A stretch of 64,000 nt of DNA from Microglena sp. YARC. Its lineage: Eukaryota > Chlorophyta > Chlorophyceae > Chlamydomonadales > Chlamydomonadaceae. The stretch lies in NCBI GenBank assembly GCA_022414725.1, contig CM039464.1, positions 29,323,433 through 29,387,432 on the forward strand. Reading direction: 5' to 3'. Each line of letters opens with the position of its first letter. Positions within the stretch are counted from its first letter, which is position 1. Under the pieces are notes generated by a model. The model saw only the letters and a program-made list of their open reading frames with translations. It did not search any database and had not been told where the DNA came from. A program made the position numbers and the translations under genes. This document shows, piece after piece, positions 45,201 through 52,869 of this stretch.

Positions 45201-48200
45201 CGGTCGCCGAAGCCTTAACGACGCTAGTGAAAGAAAGAATGATTACAAGGGGCTCATGTCCTAGCAGTGAAACAACACCGTCCTAAAGTTGGACTCGAGA
45301 AACCACCCGCCGTCTCCAGGCAGCGGGGCTCGAACTCCGGTCGCCGAAGCCTTAACGACGCTAGTGAAAGAAAGAAAGATTACAAGGGGCTCATGTCCTA
45401 GCAGTGAAACAACACCGCCCTAAAGTTGGACTCGAGAAACCACCCGCCGTCTCCAGGCAGCGGGGCTCGAACTCCGGTCGCCGAAGCCTTAACGACGCTA
45501 GTGAAAGAAAGAAAGATTACAAGGGGCTCATGTCCTAGCAGTGAAACAACACCGCCCTAAAGTTGGACTCGAGAAACCACCCGCCGTCTCCAGGCAGCGG
45601 GGCTCGAACTCCGGTCGCCGAAGCCTTAACGACGCTAGTGAAAGAAAGAAAGATTACAAGGGGATCATGTCCTAGCAGTGCAACAACACCGCCCTAAAGT
45701 TGGACTCGAGAAACCACCCGCCGTCTCCAGGCAGCGGGGCTCGAACTCCGGTCGCCGAAGCCTTAACGACGCTAGTGAAAGAAAGAAAGATTACAAGGGG
45801 CTCATGTCCTAGCAGTGCAACAACACCGCCCTAAAGTTGGACTCGAGAAACCACCCGCCGTCTCCAGGCAGCGGGGCTCGAACTCCGGTCGCCGAAGCCT
45901 TAACGACGCTAGTGAAAGAAAGAAAGATTACAAGGGGCTCATGTCCTAGCAGGGAAACAACACCGCCCTAAAGTTGGACTCGAGAAACCACCCGCCGTCT
46001 CCAGGCAGCGGGGCTCGAACTCCGGTCGCCGAAGCCTTAACGACGCTAGTGAAAGAAAGAAAGATTACAAGGGGCTCATGTCCTAGCAGTGAAACAACAC
46101 CGCCCTAAAGTTGGACTCGAGAAACCACCCGCCGTCTCCAGGCAGCGGGGCTCGAACTCCGGTCGCCGAAGCCTTAACGACGCTAGTGAAAGAAAGAAAG
46201 ATTACAAGGGGCTCATGTCCTAGCAGTGCAACAACACCGCCCTAAAGTTGGACTCGAGAAACCACCCGCAGTCTCCAGGCAGCGGGGCTGGAACTCCGGT
46301 CGCCGAAGCCTTAACGACGCTAGTGAAAGAAAGAAAGATTACATGGGGCTCATGTCCTAGCAGTGAAACAACACCGCCCTAAAGTTGGACTCGAGAAACC
46401 ACCCGCCGTCTCCAGGCAGCGGGGCTGGAACTCCGGTCGCCGAAGCCTTAACGACGCTAGTGAAAGAAAGAAAGATTACAAGGGGCTCATGTCCTAGCAG
46501 TGCAACAACACCGCCCTAAAGTTGGACTCGAGAAACCACCCGCCGTCTCCAGGCAGCGGGGCTCGAACTCCGGTCGCCGAAGCCTTAACGACGCTAGTCG
46601 CCTCCGCCAGATATATACATCCCGGGATGAGGATCGATGAGACATCTATCTCCGTGCACGTTTTCCTAATCATGCTGAAAGGTCTAGTGGCCTCTTACAA
46701 TTACCAAGATCCACAGACCTTTCTTCGCAAAGTAAGACGATTTGTGATTTGAGATATGCAATTGATGTGTGATCTCCAAAGGGCCAACCACCAAAGAGCC
46801 AACCAACAACCAACAAAGGTCCAACCACCAACCAACAAAGGGCCAACCACTAAAAGCCAACCAACAATCAACAAAGGTCCAACCACCAACCAACAAAGGG
46901 CCAACCACTAAAGAGCCAACCAACAACCAACAAAGGTCCAACCACCAACCACCAAAGGGCCAACCACTAAAGAGCCAACCACCATCCAATAAAGGGCCAA
47001 CCACTAAAGAGCCAACCGCCAACCACCAAAGGTCCAACCACCAACCACCAAAGGGCCAACCACCAACCACCAAAGGGCCAACCACCAACCTCCAAAGAGC
47101 CATCCACCAACCACCAAAGGGTGATATGTGATGTACTGATATGCAATTGATTGGTGGCTTCTGAGCAATATGTGGTCTTTGATTGATATGTGGTCTGCTG
47201 ATACTGTATGGTGTGTGATTGATCTGTGGTGTGTTGATACTGTGTGGTGTGTTGATACTGTGTGGTGTGTTGATGCTGTGTGGTGTGTTGATACTGTGTG
47301 GTGTGTTGATACTGTGTGGTGTGTTGATACTGTGTGGTGTGTTGATACTGTGTGGTGTGTTGATACTGTGTGGTGTGTTGATACTGTGTGGTGTGTTGAT
47401 ACTGTGTGGTGTGTTGATACTGTTTGGTGTGTGGTTGATATGTGGTCTGTTAGCACTGTGTGGTGTGTGATTGATATGTGGTCTGTTAACACTGTGTGGT
47501 CTGTGGGTTGACAAGTGGTCGAATACAATCCAACCAGATGCTCATTGCAGGGGTTTTCATGTTTGCATGCAGATGCATGATATACTCTAGGGGTTAACAA
47601 TTAGGCTACTAAGGAACTTGCCTCCAATAATCCAATAATCCAATATATAATAAAATCCAATAATCCAAGACAGTCATGAGGGGCTGTATCAGGGTTCTTC
47701 AAATGGCCAAATTGGCCAGCGCTTTAGCGCACTTGAAACCAAAAAAACTGCGCTTGGTAGTGCAAAAAGCGCAAAAATTGCTTGCAGCGCCCACAAGGGG
47801 TTGCTAAAAACTGCGCTTAAAGCGCAGAGGGGATCAAAAAGTCAGCGCTCAAAAGCTCAAAAGCGCGCGCTTTGAATTACCCTGGGCTGTATGAACAAGC
47901 ACCTCTGATTTTATTTTCGGGGGTCGGGACAACATAAGTGAAAACCGCTATAACAAGCACCTCTGTTTTTATTTTCGGCTTTGATCAGCAGCTCCCAGAC
48001 AGCTCCCCCAACCAGCCAGTGGTATACACCCTATGATTTCAGCAGTGCTAGAAAACTGAGAATGGCAGCTTCAAGGTGCGCTAGGTTGTGTAAGGTTAGG
48101 CTGGGTAGCCAGGAAGGGGAGTTGCCTAGAAGCTGTTGCTCGTAGCTGAAAAGAAAAACACTAACAAGCACTGTATGACCCTGTCCCCTCTTCCACAGAC

Positions 48201-48319
48201 AATTCTGGACGGTTGAGACCGAGTACCATATCGATATCGCTGCTGGCGTGGACTTGGCGCTCGTGTTGGCTATGGCCATTGCCTTTGACGAGCTGAAGAA
48301 CGAAAGTAAAAATGGTTGA
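36939..48319 (+). CDS. LURP-one-related (LOR/Tubby-C2-like) protein, five exons
   Basis: Exons 36939-37007, 40188-40364, 41872-42018, 43190-43329 and 48199-48319 join to 654 bases, 217 residues plus stop, with every splice phase in agreement. That is the usual size of plant LOR proteins, a single Tubby-C-terminal-like beta-barrel. Family signatures: LREKLW then GDTFTIKDTVGTDWF, GKVWSLKDKKTVSD, GNPVFLMKKQLW, HIFEIKSKW, LIAKIHRPF, and the closing helix YHIDIAAGVDLALVLAMAI. Plant members are linked to defence; the molecular function is unknown, and membrane or lipid contact is inferred from the related scramblase/Tubby fold. The start MGGQASKE fits an N-myristoylation signal. The introns hold arrays of exon-edge copies, transposons and a satellite. 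Confidence 0.88.
37143..37290 (-). repeat. Dispersed repeat family E
   Basis: Has the longest (GAATTT)n end of the family: three units at 37143-37163. Confidence 0.7.
37388..37575 (-). mobile_element. tRNA-derived SINE, copy 2
   Basis: Minus strand: box B-like GGTTCGATTCC lies near 37515-37525 and the tail is CCACGCCCCACCAGGCGTT at the left end. Confidence 0.75.
37839..38033. mobile_element. hAT-type MITE, 195 bp
   Basis: CAGGGTACTACTAAGCGC at the left and AGAAGTAGTACCCTG at the right; flanks TGCCAGGT (37831-37838) and TGCCATGT (38034-38041), an 8-bp duplication with one change. Confidence 0.88.
38040..39075. repeat. Tandem array of about 60-120 bp units, split by a SINE
   Basis: Units hold CGATACATGATGTATCTTAT, TGTTGTGGGGGTGCTATATG and GGAGCTATGTACAGTA. 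The array stops at 38796 and resumes at 38993, so the SINE landed in it later. Confidence 0.85.
38797..38992 (-). mobile_element. tRNA-derived SINE, copy 3
   Basis: ACCGCCTGGCAGGTCGTGGT at the left; the minus strand right end holds the box A-like word (GCTCAATGGTAGAGC). Confidence 0.75.
39200..39320. repeat. (GT)n, GGTG and a poly-G run of about 37 bases
   Basis: (GT)n at 39199-39226, G run at 39281-39317. Confidence 0.9.
39385..40187. repeat. Five partial copies of the start of LOR exon 2
   Basis: CCNGACATAACACCCATCCT, TGTATGTGTTTGACCAG and TGCATTCATT...ACCACC recur at about 39400, 39540, 39782, 39902 and 40060, separated by ACACCC runs. Each encodes a variant of (M)VFDQSAFIA. Only the sixth, intact copy at 40188 runs on into the rest of the exon. 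Confidence 0.9.
40188..40364 (+). CDS. LOR exon 2
   Basis: The acceptor is CTCGTGTAG|GTG and the donor GTCATG|GTGGGT; 59 codons, phase 0. It encodes VFDQSAFIARQTTTLILREK and the first beta strands, up to KDKKTVSDVM. In the earlier copies the TAG is TAT, so this acceptor exists only here. Confidence 0.8.
40375..40680. repeat. TTTCAGG array and a second copy of the LOR exon 2 end
   Basis: Units of TTTCAGGCTATTTCAGG fill 40375-40555. At 40556-40674 the exon 2 end recurs with few changes (WTWTGDTFTIMDTVGTDWFS, KKTVSDVK) and a better donor (AAG|GTGGGT). It could act as an alternative exon if a suitable acceptor is used. Confidence 0.85.
40690..41035. repeat. CTCAA and CACC-rich pentamer/hexamer array
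   Basis: ACTCAACTCAACTCA and CACGCCACCTCAAACCACAC units. Confidence 0.8.
41097..41310 (-). repeat. Dispersed repeat family D, copy 3
   Basis: TTGGCGGAGCCC at the left and CGCGTCGCCTCC at the right, reverse of 14755-14975. Confidence 0.75.
41448..41660 (+). mobile_element. MITE family A, copy 4
   Basis: CAGTAGCTTCTAGGCAGCTC at the left and GGCTGCCTAGAAGTTGTTGC at the right, with a (TA)n inside. Confidence 0.7.
41675..41871. repeat. Three partial copies of the start of LOR exon 3
   Basis: CATCCACCTCCAGGGCAACC occurs at 41667, 41727 and 41799 before the intact copy. Spacers contain AAACCCTAAAACCTA. Confidence 0.88.
41872..42018 (+). CDS. LOR exon 3
   Basis: The acceptor is CACCTCCAG|GGC and the donor GCAGAT|GTAGGT; 49 codons, phase 0. 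GNPVFLMKKQLWAFIPSQYI, then SAGNTEDGNHIFEIKSKW and TVGKAKMYAD, the middle strands of the LOR fold. Confidence 0.85.
42025..42520. repeat. (GT)n and poly-G runs with a copied exon 3 donor
   Basis: GTAGAAGTGGGTGCTTTCTT at 42147 repeats the donor flank GTAGGTGCTTTTTTGGCTAA. G runs at 42113-42135 and 42493-42510. Confidence 0.8.
42590..43189. repeat. Four partial copies of the start of LOR exon 4
   Basis: CTGTCTAGGTGTTCAACCAG with CAACTG and GGGTCAAGTTGGGAATGTTG recurs at about 42680, 42812, 42945 and 43040, a period near 130. TCTGTCTGCCTGCCTGTCAC units precede them. Confidence 0.9.
43190..43329 (+). CDS. LOR exon 4
   Basis: The acceptor is CTGCCTAG|GTG and the donor CGCACA|GTAAGT. VFNKATGQMMMLVLKGDLFS then FNAGIYIGEPKEGGQLIAKI and HRPFVA, ending with two bases over, completed by A at 48199. 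Confidence 0.85.
43600..43720. repeat. Copy of the end of LOR exon 4
   Basis: AGAACCCAAGGAGGGCGGTC, AAAGATCCATAGACCTTTC and a GTAAGACG donor at 43697. A further copy sits beyond the satellite at 46705-46760 (AAGATCCACAGACCTTTCTT), so the satellite arose inside a duplicated exon edge. Confidence 0.88.
43870..46605. repeat. 137-bp satellite, 20 copies, with box B-like word
   Basis: Units begin GATTACAAGGGGCTCATGTC and end CGACGCTAGTGAAAGAAAGA. Differences between units are single bases. The minus strand of each unit has GGAGTTCGAGCCCCG, which matches a polymerase III box B and looks like the T arm of a tRNA, followed by a (TTTC)n run on the other side. The array lies in the fourth intron of the LOR gene. 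Confidence 0.95.
46780..47125. repeat. CCAACCACCAAAGGG minisatellite
   Basis: Units of AACCACCAACCACCAAAGGG and close variants. Confidence 0.9.
47165..47515. repeat. 18-bp tandem array
   Basis: GTGTGTTGATACTGTGTG about a dozen times, with TGATATGTGGTCTGTTA units at both ends. Confidence 0.92.
47690..47884. mobile_element. hAT-type MITE, 195 bp, perfect target duplication
   Basis: CAGGGTTCTTCAAA to TTTGAATTACCCTG, flanked by GGCTGTAT on both sides (47682-47689 and 47885-47892). Inside are AGCGC/GCGCT words as in the other copies. Confidence 0.9.
47963..48155 (+). mobile_element. MITE family A, copy 5
   Basis: TTTTTATTTTCGGCTTTGAT at the left, TGCTCGTAGCTGAAAAGAAA at the right. It lies 40 bases before the last LOR exon. 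Confidence 0.75.
48199..48319 (+). CDS. LOR exon 5
   Basis: The acceptor is CTTCCACAG|ACA. QFWTVETEYHIDIAAGVDLA then LVLAMAIAFDELKNESKNG and TGA. This is the buried C-terminal helix of the LOR/Tubby fold. Confidence 0.88.
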
Positions 48320-48324
48320 AACCC

Positions 48325-48530
48325 AAATGGCCGTAGGCTTCGACGAGCTGAAGAATGCAAGTAATGGTTGAAAACCTTATGTTGTTGGCTTCAACGAGCT
48401 GAAGAATGAGAGTAATGGTTGAAACCCAATAACCCATGTGGTTGTTGGCTTCGACGAGCTGAAGAATAAAAGTAATGGTTGAAACCCGATAACCCATATG
48501 GTTGTTGGCTTCGACGAGCTGAATAATTAA
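48325..48530. repeat. Four extra copies of the LOR 3' end
   Basis: TTCGACGAGCTGAAGAA with AGTAATGGTTGAAACCC recurs at about 48337, 48392, 48450 and 48510. Confidence 0.9.
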
Positions 48531-48589
48531 TTCAGCATCGCACAGCAGAGCTGGGAGCTGAAGACTGGGCCCATTTGTATTTGTTTATA

Positions 48590-48690
48590 TTGAAAGGATT
48601 TTCACCCTAGGAAGTGGGAACCCGTGCGCAAAACAGCGTCCACCAAGGATTCAGACAGAAAGGCGGAGAAATTCCTACTAAATACATTAC
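48590..48690 (+). repeat. Dispersed repeat family H
   Basis: GAAAGGATTTTCACCCTAGG to GAAAGGCGGAGAAATTCCTA; again at 57455-57535 and, reversed, near 50700-50765. Confidence 0.65.
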
Positions 48691-48877
48691 TGTTCATACC
48701 TTTAGGGACCGGCACATCATATGATGATGGCCAAAGGTGAGTATGATATCATATGAAAGCATACAACTGGCAGCATATAAATGGTATAGTCAGACTGCCA
48801 GCATTATATGATGACGTGATATCATGTTGCCGTTACCTACATACCTGTAGCTGTAGCATGAACTCAGCGCCCCCGTC

Positions 48878-48988
48878 GGTAAAACGATTGTTGGGGGTTC
48901 AGTTCATAAATTCCTTTTCTTTTAAAGCCCTTCCGATCACGGTTGGGCAAGTTCCTTCAGCTTATTTGGCCTACCCATGGACTGTAAT
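48878..48988 (-). repeat. Dispersed repeat family F, split by a SINE
   Basis: GCGCCCCCGTCGGTAAAACG to CCATGGACTGTAAT; the family end word is duplicated around the SINE. Confidence 0.75.
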
Positions 48989-49192
48989 GTACGCCTGGTA
49001 GGGCGTGGTATTAAGGGAGGCCTGTCTTACGGCGGTAGGGAACGGGCTGCTACTTGCTACTAACTGGACGAAGCTACCATGGCGGTTGACAGCGACCACG
49101 AACACTTAGGCGCACCCGTGGGGATTCATACCCGTCACCTACGTCGTTCAAGGAGCTCTTCCATTGAGCCATTCGTTGAACGGGGATCCCCC
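48989..49192 (-). mobile_element. tRNA-derived SINE, copy 4, with target duplication
   Basis: TGGACTGTAAT flanks it exactly (48978-48988 and 49193-49203). Minus strand: GCTCAATGGAAGAGC (box A-like), then a box B region, then the family body. Confidence 0.88.
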
Positions 49193-49425
49193 TGGACTGT
49201 AATACCGGTATAGATATATTACATTATCATCAACAGTCCATTGTTGGCCCAAGACAAGCCCGCCCCACTACATCCGGGAGGGGTAATCCAAATAGGCGCC
49301 CATGAAGATTCAGTGACCCTTCAATACTGCACTGTCAGACTCAAGAAAGGTGAAGCACTAATATCAAATATCATAAGAGGAAGAAGAAGTTAACATGGTT
49401 CCGTACCTTTTCAGGCCTCTAGATA

Positions 49426-49599
49426 ATGATAACGCCTGGTGGGGCGTGGTGTTAAGGGAACCCGTCGTACGCGGGTGGGGAGCGGTCTCCTACCTCAACT
49501 GGACAAGCAATCATCGAGGTTGACGACGACCTGCAACGCCAAGAGCGACCGAAGGGGGAGTCGAACCCCCGACTCTTCATTCTTTAGCGATCTGGTCTA
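49426..49599 (-). mobile_element. tRNA-derived SINE, copy 5, with target duplication
   Basis: GCCTCTAGATA lies on both sides (49415-49425, 49600-49610). The minus strand has GGGTTCGACTCCCCC as box B. Confidence 0.9.
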
Positions 49600-49664
49600 G
49601 CCTCTAGATACTGGGTGCAGTGACCCTTCAATACTGGACGGTCAGACTCAAGAAAGGAGGTCGG

Positions 49665-49800
49665 GTTGGATTGTTACATGTTTTCACCCAACTCTGGGCT
49701 GCTTGCCGTCTTTCAATTCCAAGCCCCCCCCCCCCCCCCCCCGTGCAATACCCACACCGCGAGGGAAACCAGGGATCATGCAAAGCGATTTAGACTGTTG
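49665..49800 (-). repeat. Dispersed repeat family E with poly-C
   Basis: GATTGTTACATG, CAACTCTGGGCTGCTTGCCG, then 17 C in place of the family's CCCCC. Confidence 0.7.
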
Positions 49801-49922
49801 AACTTGAACTCGTTTACCGGGACATGGCTCCTGACAGCAATTTGGATATCGTCTCTAGTTATCATAAATCAATTATAATTAATTATATTGTAGAATTAAA
49901 TGGTCACTGAAGCATAAATTCA

Positions 49923-50030
49923 GGGCCCCCGTCGGTAAAACGATTGTTCGGTTCATTAGTCCTTTTTTTTAAGCCCTTCCTACGACGGTTGGGCAAGTCC
50001 CTTAAGCCTACTGGGAGTAACCCTGGACTG
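49923..50030 (-). repeat. Dispersed repeat family F
   Basis: GGCCCCCGTCGGTAAAACGA to CCCTGGACTGTAAC. From 50030 to 50400 no feature is seen apart from a GAT run at 50375. Confidence 0.75.
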
Positions 50031-50405
50031 TAACAATACATACATACTATAGGGCCCAAATCTGATGACTTAGTATCGTAGCAGCGTAACATATGGTTGG
50101 AGAACAGGACCTACGACATAGGAAAGGCGAGTTACCATGTGGAAATATAAATGTGTTTGTAACTCCGCATGCGTTATAAAACTCAAGAAGAAAGTATCAG
50201 AACTAGATTTCTCAGGCTGAGAGCAAAATTATTCCTCTACATTGTCTGATGTGCAATCTAAACGTGGAAGACCAAGAGATTTTGCCCCTTTTTATCCATG
50301 AATGTATGAAGATATTGGATCAAGCATTTGTTTGATAAGAATGCTTAGATTTTGATTGTGTTGATTATTTTGATGATGATGATGATGATGATATTGATGA
50401 TCATC

Positions 50406-50600
50406 ATTTTTCTTTTCGGCTATTAGCAGCAGTTTCTAGGCAGCTTCCTGAGCTAGCCACTGGGCTAAGCCTCACAATTTCAGCACCGCTGGAAAGCAGA
50501 TTACGTCAGCTTCAAGGTGCACTAGGTTGCTTTAGATTTAGCTGATTAGCCAGCCAGGGGAGCCGCCTAGAAGCTACTGCTTGTAGCCGAAAAGAAGAAC
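50406..50600 (+). mobile_element. MITE family A, copy 6 (family description)
   Basis: About 195 bp with long inverted ends: TTTTCTTTTCGGCTATTAGC and AGTTTCTAGGCAGCTTCC at the left mirror GCCTAGAAGCTACTGC and TTGTAGCCGAAAAGAAGAA at the right. The inside has GAGCTAGCCACTGGGCTAAG and GTCAGCTTCAAGGTGCACTA. Ten copies in both orientations are in this window, none with coding capacity. The long imperfect ends and uniform length mark a foldback/MITE family. Confidence 0.82.
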
Positions 50601-51002
50601 AGTGCTAGGTTCGTGCAACGGAAAGGAGTCTTCTATGGACACGCGCCATCGAACAGTGTGCCTACTCTTTTGTAGGAGTGGCAACACCATTCAAACTGAA
50701 TCCTAGGTGTTACTGTTTTGTGTAGGGAGACCCACCTCCTGGGGTGAAAATCCTTTCACAACTAAAAAAAGAAGAAAAGGAAGCTTCATACAGGTAGTTT
50801 CATCCCAATTGTCTATCCTCATGTATGTTGTTACAGTCCAGGGGTAGCCATATATGCTCAAGGGACTTGCCCAATCATGTCGGAGGCAACACCTTAATAG
50901 CATGGAAGCATGGATTCACGACAACGCATTGTGGAAAGAAGAGAGAAATTATGCTGTATCACTCTCACTGCTTTCCTGTTTTCTCCCTCGCTGCTGCATA
51001 CC

Positions 51003-51196
51003 ATAGCTTTTATTTTCAGCTATGAGCAGCAGCTTCTAGGCAGCTCCCCTGGCTTGCAGCCCAGCCAAATCAAGCAACCTAGTGCATCTAAAAGCTGATA
51101 TAATCGGCTCTCCAAAACTGTTGAAATCTTGGGGCTGAGCCCAGTGGTTGGCTCAGGGAGCTGCCTGGAAGCTGATGCTTGTAGCTAAATAGAAAA
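51003..51196 (-). mobile_element. MITE family A, copy 7, reversed
   Basis: TAGCTTTTATTTTCAGCTAT at the left, GGGAGCTGCCTGGAAGCTGA at the right. TGCTGCAT lies on both sides (about 50992-50999 and 51201-51208), a possible 8-bp target duplication. Confidence 0.78.
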
Positions 51197-51439
51197 GGTA
51201 TGCTGCATGCCCTGGCATCTGTTTTGGTCCACCTTGATTGTATTAGCCTTGCGCTTCTTTTTCTCATTTGCACGGTGGATTCTTCAGACAGACATTCTGT
51301 TGGCATCATCATCATCATTATTATCATGAGCATCATCATGTTATTAGTATTATCGGCTTGATTAGTTCTTAATATTTACTTCTTCAAAAGTGCAAGCATG
51401 TCGATAATCTGACCACGCCCATCTGATCGCTCTGCTGTG

Positions 51440-52290
51440 TGGAGTAGTAGTGTTTGCGTTACACATGCTTACACACACATGCCCACACACACGCACACAC
51501 ATGCCCACACACATGCATGTCTATAATCTGTCCATACTCAGTTCTGAAATTGTCAGATCTCACTCCTGTGTGGAAAAGTAGTGTTTGTGCTACACATGCT
51601 TACACATGCACACGCACACACATGCACACGCACACACACATGTCTGTCTATAATCTGTCCATACCCATTCTCTGTTCTGAAAGTGTCTGATAACACTCCC
51701 GTGTGGAATAGTAGTGTTTGTGCTTCACATGCTTTCACATGCCCACACATACCCACACCCACACACATGTCTGTCTATAATCTGTCCATACCCATAATCT
51801 ATTCTGAAAGTGTCTGATCACACTCCTGTGTGGAATAGAAGTGTTTGTGCTACACATGCCCGCTCACACACACACATATACCCACACACATTCATGTCTA
51901 TAATCTGTCCATACTCATACTCTGTTATGCAAGTGTCTGATCAGACTCCTGTGTGGAATAGTAGTGTTTGTATTACACATGCTTACATACGCACACGCGC
52001 ACACACATGCAAACACGCACACACATGCCCACACACATGCATGTCTATAATCTGTCCATACCCATACTCTGTTCTGAAAGTGTCTGATCGCACTCCTGTG
52101 TGAAGTATAAGTGTTTGTGCTGCACATGCCCACTGACACACACACATGCCCACCCACATTCATGTCTATAATCTGTCCATACCCAAATTCCGTTCTGAAA
52201 GTGTCTGATTGCACTCCTTTGTGGAATAGTAGTGTTTGTGCTACACATGCTTACGCACGCACACACACACACAAACACTCTCGCCCCCCC
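51440..52290. repeat. Tandem array of about 125 bp, seven copies
   Basis: GTCTATAATCTGTCCATACC, CTGTTCTGAAAGTGTCTGAT and TCCTGTGTGGAATAGTAGTG with ACACAC tracts. One more unit follows the MITE at 52505-52580. Confidence 0.9.
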
Positions 52291-52294
52291 AACA

Positions 52295-52495
52295 TAGCTT
52301 TTATTTTCAGCTATGAGCAGCAGCTTCTAGGCAGCTCCCTTGGCAGGCAACCCAGCCAAATCTAAAGCAACCTAGTGCATCTGGAAGCTGATAGAATCTG
52401 CTCTCCAACACTGTTGAAATCTTGAGGCTTAACCCAGTGGTTGGCTCAGGGAGCTGCCTAGAAGCTGCTGCTCTAAGCTGAAAAGAAAAGCTATG
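52295..52495 (-). mobile_element. MITE family A, copy 8, inside the satellite
   Basis: CATAGCTTTTATTTTCAGCT and AGCTGAAAAGAAAAGCTATG are complete inverted ends of 20 bases. It separates the last satellite unit from the rest. Confidence 0.85.
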
Positions 52496-52869
52496 CCCCC
52501 ACCCCCACTAGTCATCATCGCTGCTGTGTGGCATTGTAGTGTTTGTACTACACATGCTCAAACACACACACTCACACGCATACACTCATTTCTTAAGCAC
52601 CAAGGCTATTAATTCTAGACCAGCGTGCACTAGAGTGAACGCTGCAAGATTAAAAACAAAGCCTTCCCCCGCCAGTGTTTTTATTTCAGATTTCTGTATT
52701 CCAGGTTGAGTAGCGACTTGGGCTACTCAACCCTGATTTCAGAATAGTTGCGTAGTCATTGAATGGTGGAGCGCGAAGAAAAATGGAGCCTGGGGGGTCG
52801 GGGGGTCCGGGGGTTGTAGCATTCGATGGAATGGCGACGCGTCGTCGAAAAAAGAAAGACTGTCCCCCA

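Noticed and set aside
43870..46605. True tRNA genes inside the 137-bp satellite
   Set aside because: Only a box B/T-arm word is convincing; no complete cloverleaf with acceptor stem could be built by eye.
47170..47511. Frames of 83-276 residues made of TPHSIN or VWCVDT repeats
   Set aside because: Translation of an 18-bp minisatellite; no sign of coding use.
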